Of a stretch of DNA of 64,000 nucleotides, positions 40,271 to 50,684 are shown piece by piece. A program made the position numbers and the translations under genes. The notes under the pieces are model-generated. The model was given only the letters and a program-made list of their open reading frames with translations, made no database searches and was not told the origin of the DNA. The DNA lies in contig OV277864.1 of assembly GCA_922989275.2 (NCBI GenBank), positions 68,824,158 to 68,888,157 of the forward strand, read 5' to 3'. Each line of letters begins with the position of its first letter. Position 1 is the first letter of the stretch. This stretch comes from Gari tellinella (Eukaryota > Mollusca > Bivalvia > Cardiida > Psammobiidae).

Positions 40271-40704
40271 TATGTAGCTTTCGCAAAAGTGAATAGAAAT
40301 GCAAATCTGGTATCCCTCCTAATTATTTCATTGTAAATGACAAAACGTTTCCCATTTGCATTTGCATTTAGTCGGTCGAGTGTCCCAACGGGTTACACCA
40401 AAGCCATATGTATATAAAATTAACCTCTTTCAAACCCTTATCCTGATTCAAATGGTTATCTTCAAATAGTAATGCGGCATGCGATCAGGATACAAACTGT
40501 TTGACGTTTTATAAGTCTAAATACCTTACAATTGAGTAATAAAACCTTACGACAATTATTTAAAGCAGATAACGTAATGGTAGGGAATGGGTTAAAAGTG
40601 CTGCTGAAGTCGAACATAATCTGTGAAATTTGCATTCAGTTCGTCGAGTGTCCCAACGGCTTCAACCAAAAACAGAATTATATCTATTATATTTTCTTTG
40701 TACA
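40271..40704. other. Decayed family B scraps
   Basis: CCTCTTTCAAACCCTTATCC, half a hairpin ending ATACAAACTGTTTGACG (40487-40505) and AAAGCAGATAACGTAATGG with GGGTTAAAAG (40562-40597) are family B relics. No gene is seen. Confidence 0.4.
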
Positions 40705-40902
40705 TACAGCCGAAACTCGATACTACGAACTCGCTTAAATCAATCTTACCAGTATTTCTTAAGTTGAGTTTTGATAAGTCGATCTCGTTTAAGTCGAACA
40801 TACCCGTATTTCAAAGTTAAAACGTGGCTAAGCCACGTTTTAACTTTGAAATATGGGTATGTTCGAACAACCACGAGTTCGTAGAATCGAGTTTCTACTG
40901 TA
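40705..40902. mobile_element. Family G MITE, copy 2, complete
   Basis: TACAGCCGAAACTCGATAC and ATCGAGTTTCTACTGTA are the ends, 198 bp apart. The central palindrome (AAAGTTAAAACGTGGCTAAG around the midpoint) is near perfect over about 50 bp. CAG...CTG ends beside TA are again mariner-like. Confidence 0.7.
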
Positions 40903-41154
40903 GTTAACCCCTTCAATACCTAACCTGATATTTGCAAAGTTTCGATCCTAACCAGACCCTATGTAACCAGGATTCAAACTGTTTGACACTCATTTCAATG
41001 TTCTTTTAGTCATACATGTAATACCTAAAACTAAATTGAAGGAATAAAGGCATACGATAGTTGTTTATTTTAATGCCGAGGCGTTATGGTGGTAAAGGGG
41101 GAAAGTGTTACGGAAATGGAAACATATTTTGCATCTGCAAACATTTTGTTTCCT
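40903..41154. other. Decayed family B relic
   Basis: TTAACCCCTTCAATACC at 40904 and ATTCAAACTGTTTGACACTC at 40971 are family B pieces. The hairpin is largely lost. Confidence 0.4.
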
Positions 41155-41396
41155 GGAGCCCGCTTCATAAAACTTCGTACGACAAATGTTGTCGTAAGTC
41201 AGATTATAAAAGTCTTATTTATTATTTATCCTCCATCGAATCCTGTCTTGTGACATCTCTTTGGAATCGTCTTTTCAAGACGATTTCAAAGAGATGTCAC
41301 AAGACAGGATTAGATAAAGAAATCGGAAATTAAATGTATTTTAAAGTTTTGACTTACGACAGTTTTTGTCGTACGAAGTTTTATGAAACGGGCCCC
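41155..41396. mobile_element. Family H MITE
   Basis: GGAGCCCGCTTCATAAAAC and TTTATGAAACGGGCCCC ends, with CTTCGTACGACA / TGTCGTACGAAG and the TGACATCTCTTTGGAATCG palindrome. Overall close to 27394-27636 in the inverse orientation. Confidence 0.75.
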
Positions 41397-42349
41397 TGAT
41401 CAGCTGCCGAGTAACTCAATATCTTATAAAGACACAATCAGTTTGACATCTGTTTGGGAAATGTTCCTGTATTACATGTAGGCTGGAAATAAAAGGCAGC
41501 GCTCCCTCTCTAAAACGACCCTCCCAACAATGACTCCCTCCTTACAACGACTCTTGCCGCAGTTCCCTAAATAGGACAATTATATCTAACGCTTTTACTG
41601 TTGCAATATCGTCTGCTTAAATTGTCCCCTGCTGATTTTCCTTAAAGTTACATATAAGTGGACATTTTGATAGAATAAGTATAATGACGAGTGACAAACA
41701 GCTTGAATCCAGATCAGACGCCGCGTTACCTCGTTTCCTCGATGTCTGCATAATTTTCTATTTGATATGAAATAACATTCTGTATAGACAAATGCTACAT
41801 TGTCTATTTGTGACACTTGTATATATAAAACTAAATTTTCCCGCAAAACCATAGAAAGAGTTCATTGCAATTATACTCTTCTATAAATAGATTAATCTAT
41901 TCATCGCCTTGTCTTGGATACAATTATCACTAGCAAACATTTTTGACCTGAATTAGATGCCGCCAAACACCGCGTCTGCACAGGATCCAAACTGTTGGAC
42001 ACTCATTACGATATTAATCTAGTCAATTCACCGAAACTGTCGATTTAAAAAATAAAAGCAGACGACAAGTCTAAAGTAGATTACGTCATTGCAGTAAAGG
42101 GCTAAAGAACAGAATGAGTCCCCGGGTGACTCGAAGACAGACTAATAGTGCACGACTGTGTTACATTTAATATAACATCAATTTGTGTTCTATAGAAATC
42201 TAAAACTATTCGAAACCAGTCTGACCAAATATATTATATTAGGCCTTAGGGACCAGTCTACCGAGAAAGCATATGGATCAATCGGCCTGGCTCAGGTGTC
42301 AATTACAGCATTCAAGGGTTTATCAATGTTAAAAAAGTACATACAATAG
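41397..42349. repeat. Truncated family D copy and decayed hairpins
   Basis: Family D starts CAGCGCTCCCTCTCTAAAAC (41497) in minus orientation and is cut inside the hairpin near 41730 (GATCAGACGCCGCGTTACC). A decayed hairpin with family B arms lies at 41930-42000. Positions 42100-42349 are unassigned. Confidence 0.5.
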
Positions 42350-42822
42350 TGCATCCTCCTAATAGCCTCTTCAATGACTTACCTTCAAGTGCAACGATAT
42401 TTTGCAAATAGTTTTGATACTGATCAGACGCCGATTTAAGCGGCATCTGATAAGAATCCAAACTGTTTGACAATCGTTACGATATTACTTTTGTCAATGA
42501 GTCTAAAATTAATTATAGGCATAAAAGCCGACGACAGTTGTTTAACCCTTTCCCCAATAGAAGCGCCTTTTAGCGGATATGATTTATTCATCCGCTGAAG
42601 AAAATAGTTCCAATTTAATCAGTAATGAATATGTATTATAGGGAATATTTTCTATATTATAGCACATGATAGTTTAAGCAGGCTGAAAGTAAAGCAGAAT
42701 GCGCCCTTAGGCGCATTCTGCTTTACTTTCAACCTGCTTTAAGTAGTCACCTATCTTAAGTACTAGAAATAGGCTATCAGGTAAAGGGTTAAAGAAGATG
42801 GCGTTACGGCAGTGAAAGGTTT
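42350..42822. mobile_element. Family B copy split by a family P insertion
   Basis: The family B hairpin is at 42404-42472 (AAATAGTTTTGATACTGATC, GACGCCGATTTAAGCGGC). Its right arm runs to GCCGACGACAGTTG at 42540, is interrupted by family P (42542-42792), and resumes AGAAGATGGCGTTACGGCAG with TGAAAGG. The left end is decayed. Confidence 0.6.
42542..42792. mobile_element. Family P MITE nested in family B
   Basis: TTAACCCTTTCCCCAATAG to AGGTAAAGGGTTAA, nearly identical to 8214-8465. The hairpin 42672-42743 has arms AAAGTAAAGCAGAATGCGCC around CTTA. TTAA is present at both ends. Confidence 0.8.
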
Positions 42823-42859
42823 AGAGTACTAATGTAAACCAATATAACCTTTGTCAGGC

Positions 42860-43064
42860 TAAACTCTTTGCATGCTGGGTATTTTTCGTCTGTAACAATT
42901 GTAGTCTGCTACAATTTTAAAAATAATTTTTTCATCATTTCTTTTTAAAAAAGGGTCAGAGTGTCAAACAGTTTGGATCCTGATAAGACGCCGCTTTACG
43001 CGACGTTTTATCTGGATCCAACCTGTTTGGCACATATATCCGCCGATAACATGGAGCGAGTTAA
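42860..43064. mobile_element. Family B MITE
   Basis: CTAAACTCTTTGCATGCTGG and ATGGAGCGAGTTAA are the ends. The hairpin 42963-43030 (AAACAGTTTGGATCCTGATA, GACGCCGCTTTACGCGACG) has a few mismatches. Confidence 0.6.
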
Positions 43065-43408
43065 ATTCGTTTTTTCCTATGTTTTGCAACAGTTTTTATC
43101 CAGATCAGACGGATAGTAACTTATTGTGAGTTCATACGCGAATGAGAACTTATAAGCAGACAATAAGTGTACATTGTAATACATGTACGTGTTGACGGTA
43201 TCTTAAGCAACGTGGGAATAAAATACAAGGTTTTATAGCTTCATTTAGGAAAGAATGGTATTGTTGTAGCTATAAGAAAGGATTCTGTGAGTCGTAGAGA
43301 TTTTTATGACCTAGAATAAGTAAAACGATACACCAGCTAGTCTCAGTCGGTCACAGGTACCAATAAAGTGGATACATGTATACATGTTCATACGTTAATC
43401 TTTCCTTG
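43065..43408. other. Nothing recognised
   Basis: One arm of a hairpin (CAACAGTTTTTATCCAGATC) occurs near 43085. Otherwise unassigned. Confidence 0.35.
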
Positions 43409-43624
43409 TTTAACACTTTCACTCTCAATGACGTCATAAAGCGCACTTGTAAACAGTTTTGATCCTGATCAGATGCCGCGTTACATGTGCGCAGCGTCTG
43501 ATCAGAATCATAACTGTTTCCCATTTGTTTCGAACGTCAGTTATACTGCCTTAAATCTAACCTTGAAACGATATTGAAGACAACACTATTGAAGCAAACA
43601 ACAATATGGCGGTGAAGAGGTAAA
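43409..43624. mobile_element. Family B MITE
   Basis: TTAACACTTTCACTCTCAAT at left and ATGGCGGTGAAGAGGTAA at right. The hairpin 43450-43520 pairs TGATCAGATGCCGCG with CGCAGCGTCTGATCA. The right arm CCTTAAATCTAACCTTGAAA is the uninterrupted form of the site occupied at 60291. Confidence 0.65.
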
Positions 43625-43710
43625 AACCTCACGATAAATTTGACCATGAAAGGGTTAAATGAAATTATACGCAAACACAGTGTAATGAAACGTAAGAAAC
43701 GGCATTTGTT

Positions 43711-44462
43711 AAGAAATGAATTGATTTTTTTCGGTGTTCAAGCCAAATGAACGACAGAAAATTATCGGCAAATACCATGAATCGCGTTAGCGATCCATGG
43801 TAAATTTGCCGATAGTTTTCTGTCGTTCATTTGGCTTGAACACCGAAAATAATCAATTCATTTCTTATATTTACAATATATTTGCTGTAATTTCTAACAT
43901 TAAATAAACATTTTGTCAGTACGCATGTATGTTTAATCCATATTAGAGGTCGATAACACGAATAATGTGTACCCTATAAGGAACAGCCATGACCGATTTA
44001 CTGAATCTGTGTACATTCGAAAGCAGAAAAAATAAGTTCCACTGTCAACAACTTGAAAGTTTGGCGCGAAAAATGCTGATTTATGACGTCGTTAGAAGTG
44101 ACGTAATTTTAAAGTGGGATAAATATATCGTGGTGTTATTGTCATAAAGAAAACGCAGATATAGGCCGCTGTTTATAAGGTAGATTCTTATGTCAATTGT
44201 CTTGCAATTTATCTCATTTATGAAGAAAAATATTAGTCGGGAATCATGGTTTCCAGTAGTAGGAAGGCACAGATCGGTTAAGAACAAATTTTGAAAAAAT
44301 CCGCCAAATGTTTGCTGCCCCAAGTTCCATAGATTAATTCGCGAATGAAAACTGCATATGCCCCGCCTCCCCTTCGAAACTTTTCCACAAGCCCCGCCCT
44401 CTCGAAAATCGGTGTTTATTCGAAATGAACACACTATTTGTCAATGGAATTGAATGGGGCGA
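43711..44462 (+). mobile_element. Long-palindrome element (family J), copy 1
   Basis: Positions 43711-43867 are a 157-bp palindrome (AAGAAATGAATTGAT, AACGACAGAAAA, TCGGCAAAT and complements around GCGTTAGCG). The tail to 44462 shares TGTATGTTTAATCCATATTA, CACGAATAATGTGTACCC, CAAGCCCCGCC and GAATTGAATGGGG with 52650-52926 in inverse orientation. About 300 bp of the tail (44020-44330), with GACGTC and GTGACGTAA motifs, is absent in the other copy. Confidence 0.65.
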
Positions 44463-44479
44463 TTGTAAATATTTTAAAA

Positions 44480-44575
44480 TATCAACGATTAACTGAGTGG
44501 CAAATAGTTTGATACCTGATCAGACGCCAGGTTACCCGGTGTCTGATCGATCTGACTTCAAAATGTGAAAGAATG
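44480..44575. repeat. Family C-type hairpin
   Basis: GGCAAATAGTTTGATACCTG, GATCAGACGCCAGGTTACC and CGGTGTCTGATC form a decayed hairpin with a duplicated GATC. No termini are found. Confidence 0.45.
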
Positions 44576-44614
44576 ACTAGTTTAAGCAGAAGAGGGTTTA
44601 CTGGGATTATAAGA

Positions 44615-44765
44615 ATCCACCATGAGTGTTGAAGGAGGATAGGAATTTTCTCCCCCGAGGGTCAAAAAATGCATGCAGGGACGAGGCTTGCCGAGTCCCT
44701 GTATGAATTTTCTGACCCGAGGGGGAGAACATTTCTATACTACATCAACAAAACGAATGGTGGAT
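44615..44765. repeat. Long imperfect palindrome, 151 bp
   Basis: ATCCACCAT, AGTGTTG, TTTTCTCCCCC and GGGTCA at left mirror TGACCCGAGGGGGAG, CATCAACA and ATGGTGGAT at right, around GGGACGAGGC-TTGCCGAGTCCC. Found once in the window. Confidence 0.6.
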
Positions 44766-45485
44766 TTTTTTTCTCCCATTTAAATCATTAAAACATGATA
44801 GAAATAACGAAATGATTGCAGTTTCTGTGCACTTTTTTCCGCCAAAAACGACGTTGTTTATAGTGACGTCGTCAGAAATGACGTCATTTAGTTACCCGCG
44901 TCATGCAGCGCTTGTGGTAAAACTGGGCAAACAGTAAAAGACGTCACATGGTATGGAGGATAGAGTGATTCCCCATGGGGAATATCTCTATACCACATGG
45001 TCGAAAATGGGAGAAAACGTCTTTCCCACTGTACGTATATGTAGGATAAACAACTGGTTTGACCTTTGGCATACTTGGCGAACAGTAGAAGGCGCTATCA
45101 CCAAAGTTCAAATAGTGTCTGTTTTGGGGTGTATACATCTGTAAGACTGATTAAAGTAATATGAAAGCAAAGCAGAAAACGCTCATGTTGGGCTGATCAA
45201 AATAAGCTGTAAACTATATTCAGGATTTTTATGTATATCCGTGATGTAACTGGGGTTCTATTAACGAGTCTTAAAAGTCTATAAAACGCCAGTTGAACTT
45301 TATGTGTTCTAAAATCGGACCTTTATGGGCTCATTACGTCACGTATACTATTGTATTACCCTATTTTCAACATAGCCTACTATAATCAAATATGTTTCCA
45401 CAGTATAGAGGACGTCGTTCGTTCCCGTTCGGACGCCAGATAATATAAAGTACATATTGTTTAAACGTCTTTTGCTAAACGTGGC
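44766..45485. repeat. CRE-like motifs, a small CAGT-ended palindrome, then unassigned
   Basis: AGTGACGTCGTCAGAAATG and ACGTCATTTAG lie at 44862-44890. Positions 44937-45030 form a small element from CAGTAAAAGACGTCACATGG to AAAACGTCTTTCCCACTG with a perfect inner palindrome (ATTCCCCATGGGGAAT). I see nothing in 45040-45480. Confidence 0.45.
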
Positions 45486-45732
45486 TTTACCCTTACACTG
45501 CCAAATCTTTCGTGAAAGTTTTACCCAATCACTGTTTCGTTGTCGTCTGCTTAAATTTTGTTGTCTGCAATGTCGTTTCAGAGTTTAATATAAGACAGTA
45601 TGACTGAATACATTTCAAAACGAGTGTCAAACAGTTTGGATCCGGATCAGACGCCGCGTCACGCGGCGTCTGATCAGGATTCAAACTGTTTGCAAAATCG
45701 CTTTTAAGCGTCATTGAGAGCGAAAGAGTTAA
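45486..45732. mobile_element. Family B MITE
   Basis: TTACCCTTACACTGCCAAAT at left, and ATTGAGAGCGAAAGAGTTAA at right. The hairpin 45628-45693 is nearly perfect with loop CCGCGTCACGCGG. Confidence 0.7.
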
Positions 45733-45933
45733 CATGAAAACAAGTTTGGTCTTGATCATCTGGCGAGTGTTTCTGCGTCTAATTATGATGCAAAATGTCT
45801 GCGTTACGCGGCGTCCGATCACAGTCCAAACTGTCTTGACAAGCATGTCAATATTTCTCCAATAAAATCCCTGAATTGTAGCTTTTAAACAAAAGTGCAG
45901 ACTGAAATATTAAAACAGACGATGGTATGGCGG
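45733..45933. repeat. Decayed family B copy
   Basis: GCGTTACGCGGCGTCCGATC and CAGTCCAAACTG (45801-45832) are one arm. AAACAGACGATGGTATGGCG leads to the shared TTAA at 45934. Confidence 0.45.
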
Positions 45934-46134
45934 TTAACCCTTTCACTGCCTTACCTGAGTACATGTACAACGGTCACGTGAAAACAGCGTTACGCGACGT
46001 CAGATCAGGAGCCAAACTGTTTGACAGTAGTTTCAATATTTTATAAGTCAAGAAACCTAAAACTTAAATTTGAGAAATAAAAGCAGACGACAATTGTTAA
46101 AGATGTATAACGCCGTGGCAGTTCTTAGGTTAAC
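45934..46134. mobile_element. Family B MITE sharing its right TTAA with the next copy
   Basis: TTAACCCTTTCACTGCC at left, GCAGTTCTTAGGTTAA at right. The hairpin left arm is reduced (AACAGCGTTACGCGACGTC). Confidence 0.6.
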
Positions 46135-46343
46135 CCTTAGCCTGCCACTCACAACTATAGCTCCATATGCAAACAGCTTGGATCCTGATGAGACGCCGAG
46201 TAACTCGGCGTCTCATCCGGATCCAAGCTGTTTGACACTCAGACAACATTTTCAGCAATTTTGAGCAACTTTGAAGCACTTTGAAACTTGAAGCAGACGA
46301 GAAATATAGCAGACGACAATTTATTTGGCGGGCTAAGGGTTAA
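46131..46343. mobile_element. Family B MITE with compensated hairpin
   Basis: TTAACCCTTAGCCTGCC and GGCGGGCTAAGGGTTAA are long inverted ends. The hairpin 46169-46234 pairs GATGAGACGCCGAG with CTCGGCGTCTCATC. Relative to other copies (GATCAGACGCCGCG), each change in one arm is matched in the other. Confidence 0.75.
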
Positions 46344-46569
46344 AGCAGACAACAACGTTTAGCGTTAAAAGTGTCAAACCAGACGACAAGATTTTGACGA
46401 AGAAAGTGTAAACAAGTTAAGTACAATAAAGCCATGTATTGTTTTAAGACAATTCTTGGAAACATTAGAACGCTTTCCCCAGTTCCAAGAAACTCTCTAA
46501 TCCTATAACAAGATAGGTAAGACTTCATTTATTGCCATTTCCTTATCACAAATCAGACATATTAAATTA
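46344..46569. other. Nothing recognised
   Basis: A few family B-like words (AAAGCAGACAACAACG) occur at the start. The rest is unassigned. Confidence 0.3.
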
Positions 46570-46931
46570 CAGCGCTCCCTCTCTACAACGGCCCTCCGAA
46601 CAACGACTCCCTCCTTACAATGACCATTGCCGCATTTCCATAAACATGACGATTATATGTCTAACACTTTCACTTTTGTAATATCGTCTGCTTATAACTG
46701 TCGTCTTCTGTTTTTCTCAAAGTTACATAATAGACATTATGACAGAAAAAACTTACTAACGAGTGACAAACAGCTTGAATCCAGATCAGACGCCGCGTTA
46801 CGCGGCGTCTGATCTGGATTCAAGCTGTTTGCAAATGTAATCCAATTTCCCTCCCTATAATGACTCTCTCCGAACAACGCACACATTTTTTTTTGTCTCC
46901 CATTGGATGTCGTCGTAGAGAGGGAGCGCTG
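46570..46931 (-). mobile_element. Family D MITE, complete, minus orientation
   Basis: CAGCGCTCCCTCTCTACAAC to GTCGTAGAGAGGGAGCGCTG with TA on both sides, 362 bp. The hairpin 46766-46832 has perfect arms (CAAACAGCTTGAATCCAGAT) with loop CCGCGTTACGCGG. Confidence 0.8.
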
Positions 46932-47635
46932 TAATACCAAACAATGCCCGTCGCTGTTAATTTGTTTCAGCTGCCTATAGATGCTGAAACGACATTAATT
47001 TGTTTAGAGGTCGGTTGGTTTATACATCATTCAACTGCTATTCTGTTTTAGCCTGACTGGCAAAATGTTTGGAACTTGATCAGGCGCCAGGTAACTTGGC
47101 GTAGGATCTGGTTCAAATATGTTTACTATGGAGAAGACGTTATCATTTCGGGAAAATAATATTTACTAATAACCGCGTTTACGCTAAAACTATTATTTCC
47201 GTTGCAAATAGTTTGGAGCCAGAACAGACGCCAAACTGTTTGTCTTTCGGATTAAAATAAATTGTTACAAAATTCAATACATTATAATCTAATATTACTT
47301 AATTTCATTACTTTTGCTTAGCTGTGATTGGCTGTAATATTTTAGTTCATAGCCCCATGAATAAAATATAATGAGGCCACGCCTTGTCGAGACTACTTTT
47401 CCAAATTTTCTCCACAAGCGCCGCATGAAGCATGACGTCAAATGACGTCAAAGACGATGACGTTACTACAAAACAAGGTCGCGTTTTGGCGATGCATGTA
47501 TATGGCAGAGTGACCACAACCTACGGCTTAAAAGTGTTAAATAATGAATACTCGTGTCAGATTCTCTATTTAATTTGAATTCTTTCTTAAACTCAATAGT
47601 AATATTAGATTGTATGGGATGATTCGGATATGTAC
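46932..47635. repeat. Decayed family C copies and a CRE-rich stretch
   Basis: Hairpin relics at 47060-47120 and a broken copy from ATGGAGAAGACGTTATC (47129) to about 47330 are family C. Positions 47385-47465 hold GACGTCAAATGACGTCA and a GGCCACGCC word recalling the family J tail. No gene is seen. Confidence 0.45.
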
Positions 47636-47743
47636 ATGTATTGTGTTCATGGGGGTCTGAAAAAAAAACCTGGTCAAACTTCGCGGTTTCATACAGTGTG
47701 ACCAGGTTGTCTTTTTCATACCTCCATGAACACAATACACTAT
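47636..47743. repeat. Imperfect palindrome, 108 bp
   Basis: TGTATTGTGTTCATGG and CCTGGTCA mirror TGACCAGG and CCATGAACACAATACA around CTTCGCGG. Found once in the window. Confidence 0.65.
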
Positions 47744-48656
47744 ATTCGAATTATTCCTTAATCCTTTCAACCCTAAATATCTCTTGTGTGTATTTATTAT
47801 CCTTTTGAACTCTTCTAGTACAGGCATTTTAAACCAGGCTACTGTTGCATTTTTTATATGACAACGAAATCCAATAAACATATCAAACAGTGCAGACCCT
47901 GATGAGAGGGCTCCTATAGGAGCCCTCTGATCAGGGTCTACACTGTTTGCATATGTAATCAGTAATCTCATAAGAGGGATGTAGAATTAAAAATGTTAAG
48001 TAAATTTCTACATAACTTCTATCACGTGTTGACATGTAATCGTCTGAAAAATATATGGTCTGCAACAATTTTCAGGTCCTTCATCTGCACCTTCTTTCTA
48101 AAAGACACACACCAAAGTGTCAAACAGTTTAAATCTACTCGACGTCACATTTGAACTCAAATAGGTAACTAGAATGAGACCGCGGCGTGCAGAAAGTTAA
48201 GCTAATATTGCTTAAAACGACAGACAAAAACACGTGTCTGTGGTTTATTCCAATATGTATTTTCATCTTTTATTGTGAGACAAATCCCAAATGTACCGGT
48301 TATTAACAATTTCACATCCATGTCGTCATCTGCTTAAACTTTATCGTCTTAATAGTTATGCCACGGAAACAGAAGATCTGAGCGCTGATTGGTTTTGCTT
48401 TTAATGTGTGTTGGCAAGTTGATTAGTTGTTTGGTTGGTGTGTTGGTTTATTTGTCTGTCCAAATGTTTAATTTTAGCCATAGCTTCGGATCAGGGTGCG
48501 ATAGACGTATAGGTGTAAGGACACTAAATACCTGAAAATGCGTCCGTGACCTACATGTAGCCGAAAGAAGTCTCTCGAGAAATATTACAAAATTAATTTG
48601 CCTCAGAAAAGCTTTTTATCAAGAAGTTTTCAGTGTTGTTTGCTTCTTGTGTAATA
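47744..48656. repeat. Family T hairpin, then mostly unassigned
   Basis: Positions 47884-47955 are a near-perfect hairpin (CAAACAGTGCAGACCCTGAT, GAGGGCTCC and complements around TATA). Positions 48000-48200 hold family B-like words without a hairpin. I see nothing in 48210-48640. Confidence 0.5.
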
Positions 48657-48999
48657 CAGTGCCCCCTCTCTACAACCACACCCAATGGGTGACAAACATT
48701 TTGTGTTTTGTTCAGAGTGAGTTGTTATAGGGAGGGGAAATTGGCTTACAATTGAAAACATTTGCATTTGCAAACAGCCTGACGTGACGCAGCGTCTGTT
48801 TGTCACTTGTCAGTATGGTTCTATCTTTCACAATGTCAATAATGTGACTTTGAGCAAAACAGCAGACGACAATTTTAAAAAGACGATATTGCAGTCGTGG
48901 AAAGGTTGGATATAATTGTCTTGTTACGGGGAACAACGGAAAGCGTTGTTGAAAGGAGGGAATCGTTGTTCAGAGGGTCGTTTTGGAAAGGGAGCACTG
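48657..48999 (+). mobile_element. Family D MITE with collapsed hairpin
   Basis: CAGTGCCCCCTCTCTACAAC to GGAAAGGGAGCACTG, with TA on both sides. The hairpin is reduced to GACGTGACGCAGCGTC (about 48781), an internal deletion of most of both arms. Confidence 0.7.
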
Positions 49000-49771
49000 T
49001 ACAAGGATTCTAGATAGAAGATACAAAGCATTTCCATTACATCATAGATGGGGTTTATGGACAAAGTGTGCGTGCTAAAGTGACATGTCTCTGTTTTTGC
49101 CGGAGCCTTTTTAAAACGATAACAGAACACCAGTCATGTAAATAAACATGAGATGTGTCTTATATGCCAAAATTACTATTTTTCGTGCAGTTTTAATTCA
49201 GCATGAATGTATGTTAGGGGAAATAATCAATCATAGAGTAGCACCTTTGGTTGGAATACCAATTGGCTTTTATCCTTGAAAAACAAAAAAGTCGACTCGA
49301 TGACCAATGCACTATATAGCTGGAACACTCCACTCAAAAATCACTTGCACGTCTTTCAATGTCCATGATACCAGAAAGAAGTCATTTAGAGGTCAAATAA
49401 TTTGATTATAACCTTTTTTAATATCTTTGAATCAAGAGCCTTAATGTTTCTTGAATCAAAGCCTTTCAAAGAAAACCAAATTTATGGACACTGTAAAATT
49501 GACCGTCGATGTACATTTGGCATTAGTACGAATCATGGTGTCTGGGGAAGTGGGGTTGAGGTTCATAAACACATATTGTTAGATTTATAGTTTAGGTGTT
49601 TTTGCAGTCAATTGAAACCATTGGGTCAAGGTAAAAATTGCCCCATGTATGACACCGATTCCCTGTCCATGTTAACCTCTTAAATGTCATTACGCCATCT
49701 GCTTTATACAATTATCGTCTGGTTTTATTTCTCAAATTTGAATTTCAAGTAAATTGACCTAGTAAGTAGTA
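49000..49771. other. No gene; family B words at the end
   Basis: The ORF at 49402-49590 has no family resemblance. TTAACCTCTTAAATGTC at 49674 and ATTATCGTCTGG recall a family B left arm without a hairpin. The rest is unassigned. Confidence 0.35.
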
Positions 49772-50147
49772 CAATGCTCCGCCTCTACAACAACACCCAA
49801 TGGGATACAAAGATGTGTCTGCTGTTCGGAGGTAGTTGTTGTAGGGAGGGAATATTAATACCCTTAGAGTGATGATTACATTACAACTAGGCTTACATTT
49901 GCAAACAGCTTGAATCCAGATCAGACGCCGCGTAACGCGGCGTCTGATCTGGATTCAAGCTGTTTGCAATCCACTCGTCATTTTGGTTTATTTTCTGTCA
50001 AAAGTTTCAATATTTAAATTTAAGAAAAACACAGCAGACGACAATTTTAAGAAGACGATATTGCTGACTAGTTTAGGTAAAACTTAGCAAGTGATGTTGT
50101 AAGGAGGGGATCGTTGTTCGGGGGGCAATTGTAGGGAGGGATTAGTG
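49772..50147 (+). mobile_element. Family D MITE with perfect hairpin
   Basis: CAATGCTCCGCCTCTACAAC at left, and GTAGGGAGGGATTAGTG at right. The hairpin 49900-49968 has perfect arms TTTGCAAACAGCTTGAATCC around CCGCGTAACGCGG. Confidence 0.7.
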
Positions 50148-50508
50148 TATCGTAATGAATGTCAAGCATATTTTCTCAAATGTGTGGAAAGGTCACGAGT
50201 GTATAACAGTTTCAATCCTGATGAGACGCCAAGTTATTCGGCGTCTAAACTGGATCTACAAAAGTTTGCAATGGATGTGACTATGCAAAGAGTTAAATCT
50301 TATCATGTTAAGCGCGACTTGCCTAACATTTGCAAACAGTTTTGATCCAGATCAAACGCTGCGTAACGCAGCGTCTGATCTGGATCCAAACCGTTTGTCA
50401 CTCGTTTTTAACTTCTCATCTATTTCAAAAGCATGAAAATTATTTCAATTGTTGACAGACGATATATTTGAAGCAGACGACAATTTATCATGATAAGACA
50501 GAGCACCA
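50148..50508. repeat. Two hairpins from decayed family B copies
   Basis: Hairpins at 50203-50272 (GATGAGACGCCAAG, TTCGGCGTCTAAAC) and 50331-50398 (CAAACAGTTTTGATCCAG, GACGCTGCGTAACGCAGCGTC) lie between family B arm words. In the second the loop stem has changed in both arms (GCTGCG with CGCAGC). Confidence 0.55.
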
Positions 50509-50684
50509 GATAAGGGTAGTTTTTCCAAAACTAAAACCTTTGTTTCTTAATTAAACCCTATGGTGTCACTACTCATTAGAATAGTCTCTTTGAGACGATT
50601 CTAATGAGAAGTAACACCATAGGATTTGGTGCTGAAATGAGTGAGAAAATGTTTGATTTGTTGAAATAACTACCTCTTATCTGG
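50509..50684. mobile_element. 176-bp element with outer TIRs and inner palindrome
   Basis: CCAGATAAGGGTAGTTTTT and AAATAACTACCTCTTATCTGG are the ends. The inner palindrome 50557-50623 pairs CCTATGGTGT, CATTAGAAT and GTCTC with complements. Found once in the window. Confidence 0.6.
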
